NCBI RefSeq assembly: GCF_001039355.2
Contig: NW_019774436.1
Span: forward strand, 274,774-338,773
Direction: 5' to 3'
Length of the DNA: 64,000 nt
DNA from: Lingula anatina
Lineage: Eukaryota; Brachiopoda; Lingulata; Lingulida; Lingulidae
The notes below the pieces were generated by a model. The model did no database searches. It saw nothing but the letters and a program-made list of their open reading frames with translations, and had not been told where the DNA came from. Of the stretch, positions 34,830-46,743 are shown piece after piece (the first letter of the stretch is position 1; each line of letters begins with the position of its first letter). The position numbers and the translations under genes are program-made.

Positions 34830-37800
34830 GTTGGCAGAGTTAAGGATTTAAATGCACAAGTTAATGGAGGGTATCAGGCCACCATTGAATAGAACAAATG
34901 AGTTATTATTATTCCATAATCAGCTATGTCAAAATTGGAGTGTTCATTTGGTACTACTTCACCATAGGTCTATAGATAAGATTGAAAAGAGCTATTTCAT
35001 ACTTTCATAATAGAAAAAAAGATTTTTAAAAAGATGGCAGTTGATATGTTACCATTTCTGGCAGAAAGAAATGAGTATTTATTTATCACTTTTCAAGATG
35101 AGAAATAATATTCTGTGGATATGGATTTCACAACGTACGAATAACACATAATATAGTGTGGTTTAAGGATATAAAGAAGTCTTTCCCTCCTTCTAAATGA
35201 AGCACCAATATGTCCTCTATTGTATCATCCCCTGCATTGAGAGTTGGGGCTGTATCTTTGTTCACATAAACTTCCAAATCAATAGTCACAGAATCCCCTG
35301 TAAAAAACAAACAGAGCAATCATCTGAGAAAATATCATTAAAAGAATAATAAAAGAAAACCTAATTAACTTAGACTGAACCTAATAAGAGAAAAGATTCC
35401 AAAGAAGAGCACATCAGCAATCATTATATTACTACTATAAAGACATATTACTTACCCAGATTATTATGATTATATACTTTAAACAAATCTAATATCCAGG
35501 ATATGTAAAAGCACAAGAGGAACACAGTTTACAAAAACTTACAAATTAGCTTATACAGACCGAGTGACTGACAGACACACAAAGACACACACTGGTTCAA
35601 AACAGAGCAGAAATCTGGTAAAATGTCTTACCCATCAGAATATCAGCAGAAAACGGTTTGACAGATAGCCAAGGTTTACAGAAAGATTTCTCCTTTAATT
35701 TGTTGATGAATTCAAAATGCACAGGAACCTGAAAAGGAATTTTCAAAACCCACAATTCACATATTTCAGATTTGTGACAAGTTGAGTGGTTTGAAAATAT
35801 ATTTTCAACATATTTGTCAACATATTTTTGCCATGATCTTTTTCCTTTCATATCTGTACATAAATCACTTTTTCGTTGAAAAGGTATACAAAAATCAACC
35901 TACATACCTGTCCAGTATTTGTGATTTGTAATGTTTTTGCCTGTGGCTCAATAAATAGAACATTCTCAAATTTAACCTAAAAATGAAAGAGCAATTCTTG
36001 TAAACATCAAGTGTAAGAACCAGAAAAAAAAAAAAAAAAGAAACAGAATGTTATGTTTGCCTCACTTGATCCAATTTAAATATTGCTTTCGTGACACTAA
36101 CATCAATTCAGAAATGCTATTATTCTTAAGTTTCATCTTATCTCCATCTCAACTAAAGAAAATTTACCTCATATTTGTCTAAGGTGACTGATGGTAAAAA
36201 CTCATTTTCTAGTCTGTCCAGTTTTTTCATCATTTCCTCATATGTTTTTCGGTATAATTCTATGTCAATCTTCTTTACCTAGAAAGGAAAAACACCGATA
36301 ATCCATTTTAGTGATATTTTAATTTTCAAGCACCAAATAAATTTTAAAATCTTTTAAACTGTGATTCAAAAATGAATTCGACTCTTTTTAATGTAAAATT
36401 TAATTTACTCTATTTTGCNAAAAGTTAGAAAAGTTGGAAGCTCCACTTTACTATGACTTATATTTTAATTTTAGGCAAAAATTGGAATAGAAATTTACAA
36501 AGGATACATGATCTTGTGTTAAAAGATTAGAAATTAAGATAAGCAACCCAGATGTAAAAAGGATAAAACTTAAATGCCAGAAAGCATCCAAAATGAAGGA
36601 TGTTTAAACTTAAACCTTAAATATTCTATTATATCTGGCCTGAAAATTGAAAAAGCACCGATTTAAAATGCCAGGCAATAACATTCATCAAAAATGAAGT
36701 GAAAATATACAGCTTGATTATTTTATTGTGGGCCGGTAAAAAAAGGTGTGGGCTGACAAAATTTAATTTGCTCCAGCCCACATGTCTGGTAAGTGTTCAA
36801 TCTCTTTCGCAACCACTGATTTTGTATTTAGCTTTTAGCTATAATATCTTTATCTTACCAAAATAATCAATTTTATATATTCATGTTACACCCTTATTTG
36901 GACACAATAAGCTAAAATACAGAATAGGTAATTTTTGGTGAGCGTGTCTGAAAAATCACACCAAAGCAAAATTGAAGAAGAAACAAAAAAGGAAAATCTC
37001 ACGGACTTGTGCCTACAAGGAAGGAATTAATGTTCACCTTGACAGAGAAGTATGCACTGACTGGTTTGTGGTCACTAGTCTTCAGTATGGGATGACTCCT
37101 GTATGCTTCATTCTCTATATGCTCTCCCTTCCACATCACCCTGTCACACCAGGCGGGGCACCGGCACTTCTCACTGTGAAGGGAATTTTACCACATTTCA
37201 AGGGACAGTACAGGCATTCTTGTCCCTCTAAAAAACTAATTTACTCCAGTACAAATATAAAATTACAGTTTGTCTGATATGGTACTTCAATTGGTTGTCG
37301 TTTCATACCTAGTTTGGTATCCACCTGAAATATTTGTGCTTAAAGTGATAAAATTTACTGATAATTAACAGGCTTCGGTTTTTCTTCCCAGGCCTACATA
37401 TGAGTTTAAACTGAAGAAATTTACTTTAAAAAAAATAACAAACCATGTGGCTACCTTGTATCCCATGAGTCAGTCCCTGTGTCATATTTATATGTTGGTT
37501 TGAACTTGATGGGTGCCTCTTCATAGTCTAAAAATACATTCTTCAGAGATCGTTGTTGAATGAGCTGAAAAATTAAAACTATACTACAGTAGAGCACCAC
37601 GAACCATCTAAACATGTATTTCATCCAATTTTTAAGTTGCTACATTCATCGAATATATACAAAATCTCAATGTGTAAAATCTGGAACCTAAAATTAAAGT
37701 TTAAAAAATTTATATTTATGATAGACAAACAATCTAATTAATAAATAGACAAGATTTTTTTCACTCATCATGTTCCTTATTCCAAAAAATAAGAAAAGGA

Positions 37801-40800
37801 AATCATTACCTGGTCATATTCATACAACACGCTGTAATTACCAGCATCACATTCTTTCTTCACTCTCTCAAGATCAAGACCACTTATCCTGTAGTTTAGG
37901 TCACCCAACCAGAATATGCGACTAAAAAAAATAAATTTTGGACTAAATGTATAAGCATGTATTACATACAACTGAGAGAGCATAAACAGCAGGAAAAAGG
38001 TAAGGAAATAAAAGGTCTAATTGCATTGTTGAAATTATTACATAAATGATATAAAAGTGCATCATCATCTAAAATTCCATTGCTAGGGGAAGAACACGGT
38101 GCCCGAAATGATCAGTTTTATTCTTTCTTTTTTTTTTCTGTATTCTACATATAAGAGCTATAAATTTCCTCCACATTATATAATCTTCTACACACCATAA
38201 GAAAGTACAGTTACCAATTTGTCATTGATATTTGGGAAAAAACCTATATATTAGCATACTTACTCATGATCAGTGATAGATTGTGGATTGTCATAGCCAA
38301 GAAGATCACGAAACTGCAGGCGAGAATTGATATCCCTGTAATCCTGAAAAAAAAAACTTGTGGTACATATATCTTTTTATAACAGAATCATATAAATTAC
38401 AATAATTTCTTTTTCTACTCATATAAATCAAATTATTTAATGAAAAGAGTAGAGAATTCTTTCATTTATGCTGTGTAAACAACTTGTAAGCTGTTCAAAA
38501 AAATTTGTACATGCAGTGACAGGGAAAGACAAACCTGGTTCCTCCTCTCATACTCCTCCATGTGGGCTGCCAGGTGGCTGTTGATGATACAGAATGAGGT
38601 ATCAAACAGTTCAAACCTCACGGCCACACCACCTTTATTACCCTGCAGAGTAATTTCAAACACAGGTTAAGAATAAAAGCGTGTTTGTAATAAATAAATA
38701 CAACAATAAATAACTTTCTAAAAACATTCAAATTTCAAGAAAAAAATTGCGCAATATGTGTTATCTATGAATTCCTGCATGTTATTACTCTCTACATAAA
38801 ATATTAAAATTGAGTTTATTTTACTTAGTGATATCCCCCTCCCCCCCCCCCCAAAAAAAAAGAAAAAAAAAAAAAAAAAAAAGTGCAATTGTGTGTTGGC
38901 TAAAGGTCTACTGCTCCACATAAAAACAATTAGCAGTGATAAGGTAAAAAATATTGCATACACTGTACCATTAATCTTATACCAATGTCTTCCCCAAATC
39001 CATACGTAAGACACCCTCATGTAGACTTACCATCATCCCAAGTAGCCCTGTCCCCACCTGTTCTGCCTTCACCTTCTTAATGTGGTGTGTCAGTTCTTTT
39101 TTTACAAATAATATAAGCATCATCCCGACTAGACGAATTAAACACAGCTGTAAGAAAATATATCGAATTGTTACAAAGATGAATAATTTTGCTTACACAA
39201 AATTACGATGAGAAACATTTCAGTGTTTTATGCAAAAGTTCAGCTGAAAATAAGTTATTAAAGCATGTTTTGTTAGGTATCTAAACTACAGACTGAAAAG
39301 TTTCTTTTACTGTTAACTAAGACGTATAGCTACAACAGCAACAAACTTTGGCAAAAAAATTTTCCAGATGAAATCAGGACTTTTAACCACCAGATACACA
39401 TTGTTGCATTTATCATTTTTGGGGCAAAAAAATCTAATGAAAGGTCCCATTCAGTATAGGGGACTAACTAGTCCGAGGGTCAAATATGGCTGACCTACTT
39501 GAATACTTCCCCACGGGATATTTATTCAGTGTCTATTAGTGGATTAGACAGCAAGCTTTTTAGTGGGTCGCCGTATTTGACCCTTGGACTAGTTAGTCCC
39601 CTATTCTGAATGGAACCAAAGATTCAAGTTTACAAACATTCCCACAAATATACTACTTTAAAGATGAAACAAATTCAAGGTGGGCTATAAATTGAACACA
39701 AAGGGGTATTTTCTTTCAACATACCTTTTTATAAGCAGCCTGTGGATGCAAGCCCTGTCGTACTGCTGCAAACCATTCTTGTTCTCTCTGAGATTCAGCA
39801 AATATGAAAGCCTGATTGCTCAAGTCCAACTCCTGAAATCTGATGTTTTTCAACAAATATAAAAGTAATCCACGTAGTGTGAAGGCAAGTTCCAACCACT
39901 GAAGCACTATGGGAATTCAAATTAATAGTAAGGTTATTACTCAGAACAACTTTTTTCTTTTTCCCTTCTTTAAATAAGTTAACATTAAATACTTCAATCG
40001 TTAACACATCCTCTATCAATAAACAAAGTGAGTGCATGTATTTTATTAGTATCTGACAGTATGTACCCTATAGCATAGATGTCAGGAGGGTATTGATCAA
40101 ATGCGAGCCATGGGCTTAAATCTGTATCACCTGGGGGCTGACCATTTGTGTTCCATGTACCACAAAATAACCTGCCATAAAAAACAGATGAAAGTCAAAA
40201 GAAGATGACTGTAACAATGAGGCAATTGCGATCCCAAATTTTGATAAATCAAGAAAAGATCAACAACATTAGTTTTTTATAAATGTGTCAGTAGAACTGC
40301 ATTAAAATGGCACATTTTAATCTAAGTAAAAAAATGTATGGTCTTTTTCCACATCAATTCTAAGAGCAGACAGACAAGTGTAGAAAATAAAAAGAGCACT
40401 AACCTAATAGTCTCAAGCCTTGTGAACTGATCTTCTACTTTGGACATGTACAGCTTAACAATACTTTCCCTGGGGCCTTCAGGTTTTGCATGACCAATTG
40501 CACTATCTATTGAACTGTACATGTCACTGCCCAATTCTCTACAGGGAAAAGACAAAAGTCAAAAACCTTTGGCACCATTCACAAAGAATGTTATAAAAGA
40601 AAACTGAATCAAGCTGGAAAAAATGTGCATATGTTGCTAACTTTGTTTTTTATAAATTGCATATCTGAGTGAATGCATGGAAAGCATCTGACTTAAACTT
40701 AATTAATTCACTAAAAATGCCTACCTGCTACTTGAAGCTGATGATTTACTATCAACTGATAAGTTTGAAAAACTGTCTTCAAATCCAACTGGCTTCCACA

Positions 40801-43800
40801 CAGGAGATGTCCGCGCATCTGAAGAAAAATTTACCACTTTGATGCTAATGCAAAAATTAGGTTTTTAAACAAGCAGATATTGGTGTTACTTCAGAAACTC
40901 CTCTTTCATATTTTCCTCTTGTATGGACACATACAACAACACTTAATTTTTTTTTCAAATTTACTTACGGACCATTGGAGTAGCTCCATTATCTACAGGT
41001 TTTGCAATATGACCCCAAGGCCAATCTGGAGAAAAGAAATAATAAAATAAAATACATAAGATGAAAATAGACAAATAACAATAACAAGCAAATTTAGTTC
41101 AAGTCAATTTAAGAAAGGTAAATTTCATGTGGATCTCTAATTTACTACTGCAAACACAGACAAATGCTAAAATTTATATTTTTTCCCCTTTTTCACAAAT
41201 GAATTTATCCCGCAAGACAAAACCCACCTGAAACTTCTGGTTCAGTTTTCTCAGGCATGTGTTTTGTTGGATCAAATACATCATTCGCAAAGGGATTGTT
41301 ATCTATTTGTGACTTTGAATATTTATCAAGCCAGGAAAAAGATGAAGGAAGACCAAAACCAGCATTTTGTGAGTAGACTGAAAGAGGAAATCACCATAGA
41401 ATTCATTATATAGCAGTCATATCTAATATTAAATAAGAAAATGCATATAAAACAAATCATATCTTTGTCAAAAGATCCATCAAAAGCAATAACCAATTAC
41501 TAGAAATGTGATTAATTTTGTATATTCTGCAATAAATATCTAATTAATCTATTCATTGTCAGTGAGTGAATGAAAAGATGATCAAATTATCAAAGTTGCT
41601 ACAAGTACTCAAGATATAGTTTTCATTAGGCCAAGCAATTCATCAATACTCAGCTACTCACATTGAGCACAAAATCATAGTAAATGAGTTTTATAGCAAT
41701 TTTTTTCTTTTTTACCATCGATTCCCTTTTTCAGGTCTTTCAGCATAGCACTTAGTTGTGGTCCATTGGGAATTTGTAGCTTCAAATTATCACTGCTACA
41801 CATTATAGTAAGCAGAACTGGGTCACCTTTGATAATAGGAAAGAAACTGTCATTTTCATAGCGCCCATTTAAATGACCAAACCCAATCCAATTAATGTCA
41901 TTCATGTGAAAAATATTTAAATACAATTTTACCAAATATCTGATGTCACATATTTTAGATATTTATTACATTAAGTAGCCCAAAACAGCACTTTGAGTCT
42001 TAATGAAATCAAGCAATGCAACCATTAAAATATCAATATTTTTGTACTAATAATGTTACAGATCAATTAGCAGCTTCTTTCATATAGTCCATCCTTGTCT
42101 TTACCACAATGACAAGTAACTCATATAATAGTCATTAATGACACACAAAAAGGGTTTATAGTTGAGCACAGGCTTTAATATAATCAATATTAATGGGCTT
42201 CAAAGTGCAAATAGAACAGAGATGATAAATGCATATCTAATATGATTCATTTATACTGTAAAATAAAGCAACTGAGATAGGAAGCGTTCAGATAAAGTTA
42301 TTGTACTGGCTGGATCAATCCAAATCTGTGGGAGATTCTCCCTAAGTGCAATCACTGTAATCGGAGTAAATATCTGACACAATTCCTCGAGTTGCTATGG
42401 GATAATAAAACTAGCTACTCCAGTAGGTGTGTCAGATGATTACACTGAATGCAATTTAGTGCGAGCCCCCCACATAGTTGGATTGATCCAGCTGGTGCAA
42501 CATTTGAATCTGAATGTGGTCTAAGTTGAGTCCTGTGTAAAGCCCTTACCTTGTTTAATGCTCCCCAAAGCAACTGAAATGAGATACCAAATGATAAATG
42601 ACATTAAACACTTGGAATGATTCCATTTCCATTATGTTACTACACAACTCATATTAGTACAGAATGATGCATCTTGATTACTGACAGGAAGAAAAATCAC
42701 AGGCTTCTAGATGCAAAATAAAGTCCGTTTTAAATGAACATTTTGATGATGAACAAATATCAAATAAATCTATAGCTGACAGGCAACTATTACAGTCTAA
42801 ACGAAAAACTAAAAGAAGACAATTCTATAATCAAAAGTCGCTTTTTATGGCATGTGTCCACCTCTCTTCTATAGTTACCATCAATCCCTTATCATGACAG
42901 ACAGATTGTGCCAGTCTTTTCTAAATGTCACCCACCATGTCACCTTTAGATAACGACTATCATTACAGTTCATTTCCAAAAATTATCACCCACCTAATGA
43001 AAATAGAAATAACAAAGCTTACTGCTGTCAGTACTGAAGACCCCTCAACTCCCAATCCAGCATTACCAACAGATTTCAAATCTCAGTGATAGTGAACTTA
43101 TTTCAATGCATATGCTGCGTTAACAAATTCTCACTCCACTTATGCAAAACATATTTCTTAAAAACAAGTAGTTTGGCTTGCAGTTACCTGGTGTTTGGCA
43201 TCTGGTGTCATTAGTAACAGGTAATGCTTTCTCAACAGTCAGGTCTCCAGGTGATAGCACAGGCAGCCTGGAGGTAGTGTGTACAAACAGCCTGAAACAT
43301 CAAGATGAGGCAGAATTTGATAAAACATGCTGTTAAGCTTAAATACATAATAGCAGATATAAGAGATAAAGGTCTGTGGTCCAATAGCTTAAAAACCATG
43401 CACTGTTCAATTTATGTCGAAGAGCAGATTGAAATACATATATAACTGGTAGTCCTATGAGCCATCTCTCACCATATAAGCTTGCCTTACTCGAAAAAAA
43501 ACACCAAACAGGGAAAAATTTTAACCCCTTCATTTCCTGGACAAAAAAATTGTTAGCTAAAATCAATACCTTAGCTCATTAGAAAAAAAGACGGGTTGCA
43601 CAAGCCAACGTGAATCTTTACAGCCTAGAGCAATAAAATTAGTCATTTACCCATAATCGCCTTCCCTTTCAACAATAGCCAATATTCTGGGGCTTTTGCT
43701 GCCATTACTAGGATTTATTAAACTGGCCTGGATACAGTAAAAATGTTAAGGAATGCAGGTAAAAATTTAAATTTGCATAAAAAAGCAAAAACAGCAAAGC

Positions 43801-45039
43801 TACTTAACACAGAAACATTAAAATATAATATTCAATGAAACAGATATATGTCTTGAATGACACATTTTGATATTATTCATATCATCATTTTTAAACGAGA
43901 ACAATAGTGCACCTGTTTAACAGGAATTATGATTGATGATAAGCAACAGTTGCCCTAAGCAGTGTGAACAAGCAAAGTGGGTTTATTTGATTGTGATTCT
44001 ATCTGGGTTAACAAGACCAAGGTTTACTTGCTTGTGTGAATGGCCCTTTTAACTGCATACCCCTGATGATGGACAAAACTCATATCAATCCAGGCTATTA
44101 AGTGACAAAGAACTTGAAGAAAACATTTCTCTTTAAAAAAAAAGATAACATGATTATACTAGTTCAAACTAGGTAAGAGGGAGTTTGTTAGAAAAATTTT
44201 GAATGGGAACAACAGAAATTTTTTTTCAAAACCCCTTCTAAAAAATGAATGTGTTTCAGCCATCTTCTTAGAACAAATTTTATGTTTGACATGTCACATA
44301 GTAATATAAAGTGTCAATGAATTATCAGTGCCAATGCCTATGTAATCAAGATTTAATTATTCTTGAAGTATTTTTGGGCATAAACGACATATCAATTTGC
44401 CTTCATTTAATGGCAAATGTCACTGCAATAAAATGTTTAAACACTTTTTAATACAACATGGAATACCATATGATAAACTTCACACCCTTTATAAGTGCAA
44501 AATAAAAATTGATCATTTGTATGTCAGTGGCAGATTTGATGGGCTTCTGAATCTTCCAGAAAACATACCTTGAAAAATTTTGTGAGAGGTATTTCTAAAA
44601 ATGTGAAAGAAGGCATTTGCTCTATAAATGACTGGTGGCACCTAAGAATTGGAAAAGGGATGAATGAACAGCCTAGATGGAGAACTGTCAGCCTGAATCT
44701 TAACACTGTATCACTTAATCACTACAGCTGGAATATGCATATTCCTCATACTAATATCTAAATTGTTAATCCTCCGTATTTGACTAGGGATTATATGATT
44801 GAAAATGGTACCAATACAGAAACCATCTATCAACTTATTTACATGACATGAATTGTGCAGATAACAACTAGGTTATTCAGCCAAATTTGATAGATAAGTT
44901 TATTGGATGTAAAATTGTGAACAAAGGATATACAAAGACATCTCTCTGGAGCAGCAAGCTTTTTCTGAACCACTGCAGTAAGCTCCATCTTCTAACAACT
45001 AGGAATGCTGTTGTGCACTTCTTTGGTAGGCCAAAAGAC
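32405..45039 (-). CDS. OCRL: Phosphoinositide 5-phosphatase, OCRL/INPP5B family
   Basis: A split gene of about 960 codons, close to human OCRL (901) and INPP5B (993). Coding exons in gene order: 44932-44988 (start codon 44988-44986), 43651-43736, 43188-43291, 41716-41939, 41228-41377, 40969-41025, 40725-40818, 40404-40538, 40067-40171, 39725-39839, 39031-39147, 38535-38642, 38264-38343, 37810-37921, 37455-37564, 37038-37173, 36168-36278, 35908-35976, 35632-35728, 35173-35297, 34719-34829, 34396-34524, 33989-34073, 33550-33677, 33141-33252, 32405-32535. Phases agree at every junction except the one between 43188 and 41939. The family removes the 5-phosphate of PI(4,5)P2 and PI(3,4,5)P3 on endosomes, Golgi and forming clathrin-coated pits. 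Domains are PH, linker, 5-phosphatase, ASH and RhoGAP-like. It ends EYDCN without the CAAX box of INPP5B. Invertebrates often have one gene for both vertebrate paralogues, so the symbol is approximate. Confidence 0.93.
33678..33988 (-). other. U12-type GT-AG intron in OCRL/INPP5B
   Basis: The donor reads ACCATGT|GTATCCTTG, matching the minor-class consensus GTATCCTT. The acceptor side reads TTCCTTAACCTCCACCAG|CTGG, with a perfect minor-class branch site TTCCTTAAC whose branch A is 10 nt from the intron end. Joining gives ACC ATG T|CT GGA AGT, that is TMSGSVHS, which restores the family sequence. Ordinary GT choices nearby do not. Confidence 0.85.
34719..36278 (-). CDS. OCRL: OCRL/INPP5B exons 17-21: ASH domain
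   Basis: Exons 36168-36278 ([20 protein letters not shown]), 35908-35976 ([12 protein letters not shown]), 35632-35728 ([20 protein letters not shown]), 35173-35297 ([29 protein letters not shown]) and 34719-34829 ([13 protein letters not shown]). This is the ASH (ASPM-SPD2-hydin) fold that binds Rab GTPases in OCRL. Between the last two exons lies a U12-type AT-AC intron. Reading through it would give a false early stop after [16 protein letters not shown]. Confidence 0.92.
34830..35172 (-). other. U12-type AT-AC intron in OCRL/INPP5B ASH domain
   Basis: The donor reads GACTTCTTT|ATATCCTTA, 8 of 9 to the AT-AC minor consensus. The acceptor side reads ATCCTTAACTCTGCCAAC|ATTTCTG, with a minor-class branch site and branch A 10 nt from the end. 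There is no AG in the 45 bases before the exon, so a normal acceptor is impossible. Joining gives [19 protein letters not shown], exactly the family sequence at phase 0. Confidence 0.88.
36419..36419. other. Single N in an OCRL/INPP5B intron
   Basis: Lies in the intron between exons 36168-36278 and 37038-37173. Unlike the other four N bases, I see no repeated sequence on its two sides. Confidence 0.9.
37038..40171 (-). CDS. OCRL: OCRL/INPP5B exons 9-16: catalytic 5-phosphatase domain
   Basis: Eight exons, 40067-40171 to 37038-37173, all in phase. Signature blocks in order: [26 protein letters not shown] (the Glu is a metal ligand in the family), [55 protein letters not shown] (motif 1 of inositol 5-phosphatases), [28 protein letters not shown] (motif 2) and [13 protein letters not shown]. 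All catalytic residues that I know for the family are present, so the enzyme should be active. Introns are short, 100-900 bp. A hairpin MITE lies in the intron between 39147 and 39725. Confidence 0.95.
38835..38882. repeat. C-run followed by A-run in an intron
   Basis: About 15 C followed by about 28 A with one interruption. Intronic. Confidence 0.9.
39443..39617. mobile_element. 175-bp hairpin MITE in an OCRL/INPP5B intron
   Basis: Arms of about 48 bp are inverted copies with about five mismatches. Landmarks are GGTCCCATTCAGTATAGGGG at the left and CCCCTATTCTGAATGGAACC at the right, and GACTAACTAGTCC occurs in both arms. Flanking AAA on both sides may be a 3-bp target duplication. The element is non-coding. 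Confidence 0.8.
40404..41377 (-). CDS. OCRL: OCRL/INPP5B exons 5-8: linker with trafficking motifs
   Basis: Exons 41228-41377, 40969-41025, 40725-40818 and 40404-40538, all in phase. Visible short motifs are NPF followed by DPT ([10 protein letters not shown]) and FEDSF in [19 protein letters not shown] fits the FxDxF class that binds the AP-2 appendage and lies where vertebrate OCRL has FEDNF; INPP5B lacks it. The last exon ([21 protein letters not shown]) leads straight into the phosphatase domain. The linker is otherwise Ser-rich and probably disordered. Confidence 0.85.
41716..44988 (-). CDS. OCRL: OCRL/INPP5B exons 1-4: PH domain
   Basis: Exon 44932-44988 codes for [19 protein letters not shown]. 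Exon 43651-43736 starts CIQASLINP and exon 43188-43291 starts [17 protein letters not shown]. Exon 41716-41939 contains [16 protein letters not shown] and [19 protein letters not shown]. The order and spacing match the N-terminal PH domain of INPP5B as I remember it. The join from 43188 to 41939 is off by one phase. A 24-bp splice-bounded segment at 42550-42573 does not repair it, so a small exon is missing, the acceptor at 41940 is wrong, or there is a sequence error. The acceptor at 41939 has a poor pyrimidine tract. Confidence 0.75.
42308..42493. mobile_element. Foldback MITE in an OCRL/INPP5B intron
   Basis: CTGGATCAATCCAA at 42310-42323 is the exact complement of 42478-42491, and imperfect pairing extends inward (CTGTGGG / CCCACA, then GTGCAATCACTGTAATC / GATTACACTGAATGCA). 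The element is about 186 bp and non-coding. Confidence 0.7.
43737..44931 (-). other. U12-type AT-AC intron in OCRL/INPP5B PH domain
   Basis: The donor reads CTTTGT|ATATCCTTTG, a perfect minor-class AT-AC donor. The acceptor side reads TTCCTTAACATTTTTAC|TGTATCCAG, with a perfect branch site 9 nt before the end. Joining gives ERCLC|CIQASL, which aligns without a gap to the INPP5B N-terminus. The AG nine bases downstream would also be in frame (AT-AG variant) but would drop three aligned residues. Confidence 0.82.
43955..44055. mobile_element. Weak inverted-repeat relic
   Basis: AGTGTGAACAAGCAAAGT at the left and TTACTTGCTTGTGTGAAT at the right are imperfect inverted copies around an AT-rich centre. 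It may be a decayed MITE. Confidence 0.3.
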
Positions 45040-45393
45040 CTGGAATAAACATAAACAATCACAATTTAGGAACATCATTGTATTCATAAACATCATGATC
45101 AAAAATTTTCATCAACTTTCAATACTGAACAAGGGTTTCCCCAGGATTTGGGATACAGGGAGTCCAAAATGTTAATCTGTAATTAGTGCATTGGTGCAGG
45201 AGCCCAACCCAAGCAAGCCCAACCAACACACCACAAAATTTGTTAGTCGTCCAGCTGTCTTTGGAAATATAGGCAGTCTTTTGAGACAAATGGCTGTCCA
45301 AATGACTGCTGGGTGGCTCTATAGGAACAGCCTTGCTACTGAAGTAAAACTAAAGCCAAACTAAAGCTCTCTGATATAAAATATATGTTTAAT

Positions 45394-45795
45394 AATGTTT
45401 TTGTGAGCATCACAACTCTACACCACTTCCAACAATATTCATTCTAAGAGTCACGCTCTTTTATTTATTTCTTTTTGTTGATTGTCAAGTTTGGTATAGA
45501 CAAATGGACCTAGATATATTCTTAACACTGGATAGTGTACATAAGCTATAATCAACACATTGCAAAGAGGTTGCACCAAAATTTGGAATGTACGTAAATT
45601 ACCTGTTTTCCAATGTTTTTGTGAGTATCAGAGATCCAACTTTTATCGCTTCCAGTAGACTTTATTCTAAGAGTACTGCTCTTTTTTTATTGTCACTTTT
45701 GGCACAGATAGCTGGAACTAGATAAATTCTTAACACTGGATAGTGTACAACCAACATACTGCAAAGGGGATGCATCATGATTGGAATGTAATACC
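45394..45795. repeat. Diverged tandem duplication of about 218 bp
   Basis: Units start at 45394 and 45612 (AATGTTTTTGTGAG). They share TTCTAAGAGT, then GCTC with a T-run, and TTCTTAACACTGGATAGTGT. Divergence is high, so this is a genuine old duplication and not an assembly effect. Confidence 0.75.
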
Positions 45796-46743
45796 CCAGT
45801 GAATTTGTAACTGTTAAAATGCCAATGCTTTCCCAACTATCCATGCACTTCAACACAATACCCACTTTCATTCTTTATAAATATAATTAATCAACAACTG
45901 TTACTTTTATGAGGCTTGATGTCTTTTACATCTAATAAAGTTCTGATGTTGTATGATATTTTCAAGTTATTTAATGGCAGGCAAGGCTTAAAACTGCCTT
46001 GATTTATTTAATTCATAAGCACCCCTCGGAGTCTCCTTAAGTTAAAAAACCAAAACAAACCAAGGTGCATCTACCTAACCATCTCAACAACGATGACTAA
46101 ACTATCAAATACGATATTAAAATAAAACAAAGTGTAATCAATTGTATTAAAAATGTAAAAACAGAAACTGCTCTTAACCCAAACATTATATTACCATAAC
46201 TAAAATAAATTACAAACCTGTAAATTCCAAAAACTAATTCATTTTTTTTATCATCATGTTCATTTATCACAAAAAAACTGTGATATCTTATCGTATTATA
46301 GATTATCATTTTTCAGACAAGTTAAGAAAAACTTTTGATCAAAATGAGAAAGACCCTAGGCTTATCTAACGCATTTTGAAAAAAAAAATAACAAAAAACA
46401 AAACAGGATTTCAAAGATACAATGTATCAAAATATACATTCGCTACGTACATGTACGATATTTGGCAAAAAAAGTGTGCTCAAATTCTTTTCTATGGAAA
46501 ACTCGTACATTTTTCAAAATGTTCACAGAAATTACCCGCTGAAAAGACTTCGGCTTGTTTTGTATCATTTCAAAACGCCCTGAATCGAGCTTTACGTTAA
46601 CACAGTCTGCCAAATGCACAGATTACCATTACTACATTAGCGTCACTGCTGTCAACTGGGTGAAATAGATCTAAATAAAAACATTTCATTCAATTTCCAT
46701 GTTCTTACATGCATTTACAACTCTACGATAATATAACACTCAC

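Noticed and set aside
35128-35319. ASH exon ending in an early stop, suggesting a truncated OCRL
   Set aside because: The read-through is explained by an AT-AC U12-type intron, and the rest of the domain follows in frame at 34829.
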